From positions 1-5,231 of the forward strand of contig DRHE01000361.1 in the NCBI GenBank assembly GCA_011049745.1: 5,231 bases of DNA, in the 5' to 3' direction. Positions 1-4,244 of this stretch are shown here, one piece after another. How positions within the stretch are numbered: the stretch's first letter is position 1; each line of letters begins with the position of its first letter. The position numbers and the translations under genes were made by a program. The stretch is from Spirochaetales bacterium. GTDB lineage: Bacteria; Spirochaetota; Spirochaetia; SZUA-6; DRHE01. A model generated the notes under the pieces. It saw nothing but the letters and a program-made list of their open reading frames with translations. It did no database searches and was not told where the DNA came from.

Positions 1-173
1 TCCATGTTGAACCGGATCTGATTTTATTTGCCTTCCCCTGGATGCTCTTTGTGGTAGTCACTATGCTCTCTTTTGCCTGGTGGGGCTACAAACTGCAGCG
101 CTGGAAAGGATTTGTTTTAATTGCGATTTATCTTGTTTATCTGGGGCTTTCTCTGTTCCGGTTCATTTTTTGA
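1..173 (+). CDS. C-terminal end of a membrane protein, probable CaCA-family Na+/Ca2+ antiporter (partial)
   Basis: Only the last 56 codons are present, read from base 3 to the TGA at 171-173; the start lies outside the window. The peptide contains two hydrophobic stretches, roughly residues 6-27 (LILFAFPWMLFVVVTM...) and 36-56 (FVLIAIYLVYLGLSLF...), separated by a short basic loop (YKLQRWKG). Two final membrane helices joined by a loop of the form R-W-x-G, with a Y-x-x-Y-L motif in the last helix, match the C-terminal end of YrbG/CaxA-type calcium/sodium exchangers as I know the family. These inner-membrane proteins exchange Ca2+ for Na+ or H+. The stop codon is 13 bases before the msrA start and the msrA SD begins right behind it, so the two genes are probably co-transcribed. 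The family call rests on a short hydrophobic tail; another polytopic transporter is possible. Confidence 0.55.
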   Translation, partial: HVEPDLILFAFPWMLFVVVTMLSFAWWGYKLQRWKGFVLIAIYLVYLGLSLFRFIF

Positions 174-186
174 AAAGGAGAGGGTA

Positions 187-792
187 ATGAAAGCGGGTTT
201 AGCTTTCGTTCTGATTATCATCAGTATATCAGGGGTGTATGCTATGGGTGAAGAAATGAATGGTACAAATAGTTCAAAGACTGAAACTGCTACTTTTGGC
301 GGCGGTTGTTTCTGGTGCCTGGAGGCGGTTTTTGAGCGGCAGGAAGGTGTTCTGTCCGTAGTTTCCGGATATGCCGGGGGTGTTTCAGTCAATCCAACCT
401 ATAAGCAGATCTGTACAGGAGAAACCGGACATGCCGAGGTAATTCAGATTGAATTCGACCCGAATAAGACATCCTATGAACAGTTGCTGGATACTTTCTG
501 GAAGGTCCATGATCCTACAACCCTCAACCGCCAGGGAGCAGATGTGGGCAGCCAATATCGTTCTGTAATTCTTTACCATAACCAGGATCAGCGGCAGGCT
601 GCGGAGGAATCCAGGGAATTGCAAAACAGCTCCGGCCGTTTTAGAGATCCTATTGTCACGGAAATTGAACCTTTAACAACCTTTTATCCGGCAGAGGAGT
701 ACCACCAGGATTACTTCGCCAATAATCCCTATGCGGGATACTGTACCTTTGTCATCCGGCCAAAGCTTAAGAAACTTGGTCTCGATTTTTAA
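187..792 (+). CDS. msrA: Peptide-methionine (S)-S-oxide reductase MsrA, with N-terminal signal sequence
   Basis: MsrA reduces the S-epimer of methionine sulfoxide in proteins or as the free amino acid, normally using thioredoxin-type reductants. The 201-residue product carries the signature GCFWCLE (catalytic Cys41, second Cys44), [17 protein letters not shown] with the conserved Glu, [16 protein letters not shown], and a C-terminal [10 protein letters not shown] with Cys186. Residues 1-19 have a Lys followed by a hydrophobic core ([10 protein letters not shown]) and end in VYA, which resembles a Sec signal peptide, so the enzyme may act outside the cytoplasm. The start at 187 is chosen because AAGGAGAGGG lies at 175-184; the open frame extends upstream to 121, but that part overlaps the antiporter gene. 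A second in-frame ATG at 244, preceded by AGGGG, would give a signal-less form. The gene ends in a T5 run followed by TAA, immediately before an msrB remnant in the -1 frame. MsrA and MsrB are often fused in this order, so this is probably the first half of a former fusion. Confidence 0.95.
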   Translation: MKAGLAFVLIIISISGVYAMGEEMNGTNSSKTETATFGGGCFWCLEAVFERQEGVLSVVSGYAGGVSVNPTYKQICTGETGHAEVIQIEFDPNKTSYEQLLDTFWKVHDPTTLNRQGADVGSQYRSVILYHNQDQRQAAEESRELQNSSGRFRDPIVTEIEPLTTFYPAEEYHQDYFANNPYAGYCTFVIRPKLKKLGLDF

Positions 793-821
793 AGAACTGG
801 TTTAAAACCACCGGGCAGCCC

Positions 822-1106
822 TTGTTTCATTCATCAACTAAATTTGACTCGGGGAGCGGCTGGCCGAGCTTTTACATGCCGATAGATGCGGCTGCCGTTG
901 TTCTTAGAGAGGATAACACTCTCTATGGAAAGAGAGTGGAGGTCCTGGACAGTTCCAGCGGCTCTCACCTGGGTCATGTATTTCCCGACGGACCTGAGCC
1001 AACCGGGCTCCGCTACTGTATCAATTCAAATACCCTGCTCTTTGTTCTCCAGGACGGGGAATTGCCTGAAATTGTGCTGGAATATCAGAGGGAGCACGGC
1101 AAATAG
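822..1106 (+). CDS. msrB: N-terminally truncated MsrB domain, methionine (R)-S-oxide reductase (possible pseudogene or frameshifted tail of msrA)
   Basis: MsrB reduces the R-epimer of methionine sulfoxide. Recognisable core motifs are [11 protein letters not shown] (residues 7-17 from the TTG start), [16 protein letters not shown] (47-62) and RYCIN with the catalytic Cys66. Homology begins before the TTG: reading back in frame gives KTTGQPLF from 804, matching the TTGxPLF segment of zinc-free MsrBs. The ~40-45 residues that normally precede it, including the VTQ...TE.PF region, are absent because only 29 bases separate this TTG from the msrA stop. Both zinc CxxC pairs are lacking (DSSS occupies the second) and the usual resolving Cys of GCGWPSF is Ser12, leaving Cys66 as the only cysteine. 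No convincing SD precedes TTG 822. Either this is a decayed remnant, or translation reaches it by a -1 shift from msrA. The family is certain; that it is functional is doubtful. Confidence 0.75.
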   Translation: MFHSSTKFDSGSGWPSFYMPIDAAAVVLREDNTLYGKRVEVLDSSSGSHLGHVFPDGPEPTGLRYCINSNTLLFVLQDGELPEIVLEYQREHGK

Positions 1107-1131
1107 CAGCTGAACCTGAAGAGAAGTTGAA

Positions 1132-1164
1132 GCTGCGTAAATAGCAGCGCTATTGCGGCGCAGC
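1132..1164. other. Nested inverted repeat between convergent msrB and SIS genes
   Basis: An outer stem GCTGCG (1132-1137) / CGCAGC (1159-1164) encloses an inner stem AATAGC (1140-1145) / GCTATT (1149-1154) with loop AGC. It covers the convergent gap and reaches into the last codons of the minus-strand SIS gene. Neither side has a proper T-tract: the plus strand continues into AAAAAA, and the minus strand into a loosely T-rich TTCAACTTCTCTTC. It could slow or end transcription from both sides, but it is not a canonical intrinsic terminator. Confidence 0.35.
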
Positions 1165-1797
1165 AAAAAACTCAGCTTCCAGCATGGCACAGAGTGCATG
1201 GTAGACCGGCTGGTGGTACTCCTGCACAGCCGCTGTTTCATCTGCAGGCACCTTGACAGCGATATCACAAAGGGCGGCTAAACCGCCGCCGCTTCTGCCG
1301 GTCAGGGCAATTGTTTTCATGCCAAAGGCTCTGGCGGTTTTGGCTGCCAGGATAACATTCCTGGCGTTGCCCGAGGTGCTGATGGCTAATAATACATCAC
1401 CTTCTTTTCCAAAACCGTAAACCTGCTGGGCAAAGACCAGATCGCCGCCAACATCATTTAACAAAGCTGAGTAAAGTGAGCTGTGGCTGATCAGCGAGAT
1501 GGCTGGCAGGGCGCCCTGAAGCTGATCTGAAAGACTCTCTTCCGGAAAGGTTTCTCTAAGCAGCTGACGCTGTTCGGGTGGAATTGGCCGTTTCAGGATG
1601 AAGCTCTTCATCAGCTCACCAACAATGTGCTGGCAATCAGCCGCACTCCCTCCATTGCCGCAGAGCAGCAGTTTGCTGCCCTTAAGGAAGCTCTCTCTTA
1701 AGATGTAAAAAGCCTCCTTGATACTCTCTTCACAGCACTGTAGGGCGGGCATGCGTTTCTTGAAAGCGTTATATATAGCTGCTGTTGTTTTCTGCAT
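1150..1797 (-). CDS. SIS-domain phosphosugar isomerase, GmhA (phosphoheptose isomerase)-like
   Basis: The 215-residue product has one SIS domain. The phosphosugar-binding loop LLLCGNGGSAADCQH spans about residues 43-57, and ISTSGNARNV and ALTGRSGGGLA are the second and third SIS signatures. Glu61 (GELM), Gln192 (VQEYH) and His200 (VYHAL) correspond in order and spacing to E. coli GmhA Gln172 and catalytic Glu65/His180. GmhA converts sedoheptulose 7-phosphate to D-glycero-D-manno-heptose 7-phosphate in the cytosol. This protein carries about 24 extra residues between Glu61 and the NDVGG segment (region PIPPEQRQLLRETFPEESL), a feature I associate with a GmhA-like subgroup of clostridia, so its substrate may be another phosphosugar. 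The start is the ATG at 1797, with SD AAAGAGGA at 1812-1805. It is divergent from mtnA and convergent with the msr genes. No heptose or cell-wall genes are nearby, so no specific symbol is given. Confidence 0.85.
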   Translation of the reverse strand: MQKTTAAIYNAFKKRMPALQCCEESIKEAFYILRESFLKGSKLLLCGNGGSAADCQHIVGELMKSFILKRPIPPEQRQLLRETFPEESLSDQLQGALPAISLISHSSLYSALLNDVGGDLVFAQQVYGFGKEGDVLLAISTSGNARNVILAAKTARAFGMKTIALTGRSGGGLAALCDIAVKVPADETAAVQEYHQPVYHALCAMLEAEFFAAPQ

Positions 1798-1903
1798 AAG
1801 GTTTTCCTCTTTACCAATACTCTACAGTCATTGGCCCATGTTATCAATAAACCGCTGCACAAAACATTCAACCTCTGCATGGTAAATATAAGGCGGTTTG
1901 TGT

Positions 1904-1909
1904 TAATAT
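1904..1909 (+). promoter_or_regulatory. -10-like TAATAT just upstream of the mtnA ATG
   Basis: TAATAT lies eight bases before ATG 1918. No recognisable -35 hexamer stands 16-18 bases upstream (the sequence there is about ATGGTAAA). If this were the working -10 box, transcription would begin at or within one or two bases of the ATG. This is weak evidence, recorded because the gene also lacks an SD at this start. Confidence 0.2.
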
Positions 1910-1917
1910 CGGCCTAT

Positions 1918-2949
1918 ATGGTAAGAGCTGTACGTTGGGAAAATGACGAGCTGATCTTTCTCGATCAGACACAACTTCCTGTTGAAGTGGTGGAAGAGAA
2001 ACAGGAGTCAATAAAACAGGTCTGGCAATCCATTAACACGCTGAAAGTTCGCGGAGCGCCGGCTATAGGTATTGCCGCAGCTTACGGGCTGCTCTTGGGT
2101 GTGCGCGATAAATTGGAGTTGCCCTGCCGGGATTTCCTGGCGGAGCTCGATCGACAGGCGGAATACCTGGGTACCTCACGCCCCACAGCGGTGAATCTCA
2201 GCTGGGCTTTAAAGAGAATGACTTCCGTTGCCGGGGGTCTTGATACTAAAGACACCAGGCAGATATATAATTGCCTTTTAGAGGAAGCTGTTCGCATTCA
2301 TGAAGAGGACCGCCGATTGTGTAGAAGTATCGGCGAGCATGGGGCTGCTCTGATAAGGAAGGGAACAGGGGTTCTGACCCATTGTAATGCCGGCTCTCTG
2401 GCAACATCAGAGCTGGGAACCGCAACAGCTCCCATGTATCTGGCCCATGAACAGGGTATAGATTTTCGGGTTTATGTGGATGAAACCAGACCGCTTTTAC
2501 AGGGTGCCAGGCTGACCAGCTGGGAGCTGCAGCGGGCGGGAATTGACGTTACTCTTATAACCGATAACATGGCGGCTTATGTTATGTCTAAAGGGCTGGT
2601 TGACCTGGTACTTGTCGGTGCAGACAGGGTTGCCGCTAATGGCGATGTAGCCAATAAAATAGGTACTATGGGTGTGGCAATCCTGGCGAAACATTTCAAG
2701 ATTCCCTTCTATGTTGCCAGCCCCTCATCAACAGTGGACCTGGCAACGAAAAAAGGAGAGGATATAGAGATTGAAGAACGCGGTGATGAGGAAGTAACCC
2801 ATTTCGGGCTGAGGAGAACAGGACCTGAAGGTATAAAAGTGCGTAATCCGGCGTTTGATGTTACCCCGCATGAGCTGGTGACGGGCATACTTACTGAAAG
2901 AGGGATAATCTATCCTCCATATGAAAAAAGCTTAAAGGCTTTTAAATAA
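1918..2949 (+). CDS. mtnA: S-methyl-5-thioribose-1-phosphate isomerase
   Basis: MtnA isomerises the aldose 5-methylthioribose 1-phosphate to 5-methylthioribulose 1-phosphate in methionine salvage, downstream of MtnP or MtnN/MtnK; it belongs to the eIF2B-like/aIF2B fold. The 343 residues show VRGAPAIGIAAAYG (44-57), TSRPTAVNLSWAL, LTHCNAGSLAT with catalytic Cys156, DETRPLLQGARLTSWEL, and GADRVAANGDVANKIGT with catalytic Asp236. The 80-residue Cys-Asp spacing equals that of the B. subtilis enzyme (Cys160/Asp240). I chose the ATG at 1918 because MVRAVRWENDELIFLDQ matches the usual N-terminus. The frame is open back to 1831, with other possible starts at GTG 1900 and ATG 1879, but none has a well-spaced SD; AAGGCGG at 1890-1896 is only three bases from GTG 1900. 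The 3' end overlaps the opposing PLP gene by 18 bp. No other mtn gene is visible, so the rest of the pathway must be elsewhere. Confidence 0.95.
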   Translation: MVRAVRWENDELIFLDQTQLPVEVVEEKQESIKQVWQSINTLKVRGAPAIGIAAAYGLLLGVRDKLELPCRDFLAELDRQAEYLGTSRPTAVNLSWALKRMTSVAGGLDTKDTRQIYNCLLEEAVRIHEEDRRLCRSIGEHGAALIRKGTGVLTHCNAGSLATSELGTATAPMYLAHEQGIDFRVYVDETRPLLQGARLTSWELQRAGIDVTLITDNMAAYVMSKGLVDLVLVGADRVAANGDVANKIGTMGVAILAKHFKIPFYVASPSSTVDLATKKGEDIEIEERGDEEVTHFGLRRTGPEGIKVRNPAFDVTPHELVTGILTERGIIYPPYEKSLKAFK

Positions 2950-4038
2950 TCCCGGAGGAGAGCATATATTGTCTGTTCTTTCTCTTAATAGATTTACCAT
3001 CAAGCAGCTATGGACGGGGAGAATGGTGAGGATATCGCCGATGCGTGTTTCCTGCAGCATGGCTGGAGGAACATGCACAATCCCATGCTCCTGGCTGACA
3101 GATGTCAGGTAGGCTTCCGGAATCAAGGAACCCCAGCCCCTATCTTTCTGAGCGGCAACGGCTCCGAATATGATGGTTCCGTCTTTCTGCAGCAGGGATT
3201 GCTTGGAAAGATGAACAGCCCCCCCATAGATCACGATAATCTCTCTTTCCGGATGCTTGGCTACAACCGGGCAGCCAGCGGCTGCGGCTATCTCCGCCTG
3301 GCTGCATGAGCCAAGCGAGAGCTGGGTAAGATCGTAGAACACGAAGTTGCCGGGCCTGATCTCATCCACACCGGAAAAATCAGCCACCAGACTGCAGGCA
3401 GGCGTGTCGCCTATCGAAATTTCGATGGGCTGCAATCCGGCCCTATTCAGGAGATCTCGAAGAGCACTTAATTTATGCACCGTATCGATGTAGATTTCCC
3501 TGATCTGTTCCGGAGATGTGGCCTGGTAGGTGTTTCCGGAGTGGGTTAGCAGTCCGCTCAGGCGGAGGTTGCGGGACTGCGCCAGCATTTTGGCCAGAGC
3601 AAGAATTTCCTCACTGCTTTGGGCAGGAATGCCTGTTCTGCCGGCGCCCGTGTCAATTTTGATCCAGGCCTTTGTGGGGGCGGCAAGGTTTTCCTCCAGG
3701 AATTTGAAAGATTCTTCAGACTCAAGCAGAAGATGGAGCGATATCTGTTTTGCCAGAACATTGATCTGGTCTATCTGCAGCAGGTTGACCGAAAAGGCAA
3801 TAGTGATGTCTTCCCAGCCCTGCTGAGCAAAATAAAGAGCCATATCCACGCTGGAAACGGTGATCGCTGTTGTTCCTGCCTGCCGGAACCATTCTCCCAC
3901 TATAGCGGATTGATGGGTTTTAAAGTGGGGCCGGAAACGGACGCTGCTTTTTTTTGCCTTTGCAATCATTCGCCTGATGTTTTTTCTGGCCTTTTTTTCA
4001 TCCAGCAGCAGGGTGGGTTTGCATATGGATTTTTCCAT
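2932..4038 (-). CDS. PLP-dependent D-threonine aldolase / D-serine dehydratase (DSD1) family enzyme
   Basis: This 368-residue protein has an alanine-racemase-type N-terminal TIM barrel followed by a beta domain. It opens with KPTLLLDEKKARKNIRRM, then RFRPHFKTHQS (34-44), whose Lys40 should form the PLP Schiff base. Further family segments are IKIDTGAGRTGIP, LLTHSGNTYQ, SIGDTPACS (phosphate binding), DEIRPGNFVFYDLTQLSLGSC and SQEHGIVHVPP. The C-terminal PVHSC (His343, Cys345) matches the H-x-C zinc site of eukaryotic D-serine dehydratases and D-threonine aldolases. The likely reaction is cleavage or deamination of a D-beta-hydroxy-amino acid (D-threonine, D-serine or 3-hydroxy-D-aspartate); sequence alone does not separate these. 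ATG 4038 is supported by homology but has no SD; a near-consensus promoter directly abuts it. The tail after the H-x-C motif is short. It is divergent from the Gfo/Idh gene. Confidence 0.88.
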   Translation of the reverse strand: MEKSICKPTLLLDEKKARKNIRRMIAKAKKSSVRFRPHFKTHQSAIVGEWFRQAGTTAITVSSVDMALYFAQQGWEDITIAFSVNLLQIDQINVLAKQISLHLLLESEESFKFLEENLAAPTKAWIKIDTGAGRTGIPAQSSEEILALAKMLAQSRNLRLSGLLTHSGNTYQATSPEQIREIYIDTVHKLSALRDLLNRAGLQPIEISIGDTPACSLVADFSGVDEIRPGNFVFYDLTQLSLGSCSQAEIAAAAGCPVVAKHPEREIIVIYGGAVHLSKQSLLQKDGTIIFGAVAAQKDRGWGSLIPEAYLTSVSQEHGIVHVPPAMLQETRIGDILTILPVHSCLMVNLLRERTDNICSPPGLFKSL

Positions 4039-4043
4039 GCAGT

Positions 4044-4074
4044 ATTATATAGGTAATCGGATTTAAGCTGTCAA
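4044..4074 (-). promoter_or_regulatory. Sigma70/SigA-type promoter of the PLP enzyme gene, probably leaderless
   Basis: On the minus strand TTGACA (4074-4069) is a perfect -35. The -10 is either TATAAT (4049-4044, spacer 19) or the overlapping TATATA (4051-4046, spacer 17). The ATG of the gene is at 4038-4036, five bases after TATAAT, so the start of transcription should fall on or very near the A of the ATG. There is no room for an SD in the transcript. Confidence 0.65.
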
Positions 4075-4093
4075 GGTGATCGACGTATTGAGA

Positions 4094-4122
4094 TTGACAA
4101 GGCGTTGTATAATCGGTAAAAC
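4094..4122 (+). promoter_or_regulatory. Candidate promoter for the Gfo/Idh oxidoreductase gene
   Basis: TTGACA at 4094-4099 is a perfect -35 hexamer and is followed 17 bases later by TAAAAC (4117-4122), a 4-of-6 match to TATAAT. A perfect TATAAT also lies at 4108-4113, but only eight bases from this -35; its own -35 position (about 4085-4090, GTATTG) is poor. Either would give a leader of roughly 110-125 bases. The plus-strand TTGACA and the minus-strand one at 4069-4074 face away from each other, 19 bp apart. Confidence 0.4.
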
Positions 4123-4168
4123 AGTTATTAGCAAGGCAACACTCACTATAGAAATTATGGAAGATGGA

Positions 4169-4184
4169 GCTGCAAACCGGCAGC
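4169..4184 (+). other. Small hairpin in the oxidoreductase leader
   Basis: GCTGC (4169-4173) and GCAGC (4180-4184) form a 5-bp stem with loop AAACCG. It lies just upstream of a terminator-like hairpin (4191-4215) in the same untranslated leader. It may be chance; I recognise no known riboswitch class. Confidence 0.25.
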
Positions 4185-4190
4185 GGGAAA

Positions 4191-4230
4191 GCGGGCCTTC
4201 AGCCAGGCGGCCTGCGTAATCTTTCTCTTT
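4191..4230 (+). terminator. Terminator- or attenuator-like hairpin before the Gfo/Idh SD
   Basis: GCGGGCC (4191-4197) pairs with GGCCTGC (4209-4215) as seven base pairs with one G-U, around an 11-base loop, followed by a pyrimidine-rich tail GTAATCTTTCTCTTT (4216-4230). The SD AAGGAGG begins directly afterwards. The position inside the leader suggests possible attenuation, but the tail is an interrupted T-tract, so termination strength is uncertain. Confidence 0.35.
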
Positions 4231-4244
4231 AAGGAGGACTATTA

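Noticed and set aside
121..186. Upstream extension of msrA to base 121.
   Set aside because: It would overlap the antiporter's last codons and bypass the strong SD at 175-184; the product from 187 starts with a sensible signal sequence.
117..624. Minus-strand open frames across msrA (117-392, 385-624).
   Set aside because: They are shadows of msrA and the antiporter end, with low-complexity or motif-free translations.
1831..1917. Extended N-terminus of mtnA from 1831.
   Set aside because: The extra 29 residues do not resemble MtnA proteins and there is no SD before 1831; the family N-terminus begins at 1918.
2926..2943. AAAAGC/GCTTTT inverted repeat in the mtnA/PLP convergent overlap, as a bidirectional terminator.
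   Set aside because: The stem is only six pairs, four of them A-T, and lies inside both coding regions; too weak to call.
3010..4056. Several plus-strand open frames (3010-3309, 3530-3826, 3619-4056).
   Set aside because: They are antisense to the well-supported PLP enzyme, have no family resemblance, and carry no good SD.
4141..4151. ACTCACTATAG, an 11-base match to the core of the phage T7 promoter.
   Set aside because: The upstream half of the T7 consensus (TAATACG) does not match and no phage genes are nearby; it is most likely chance.
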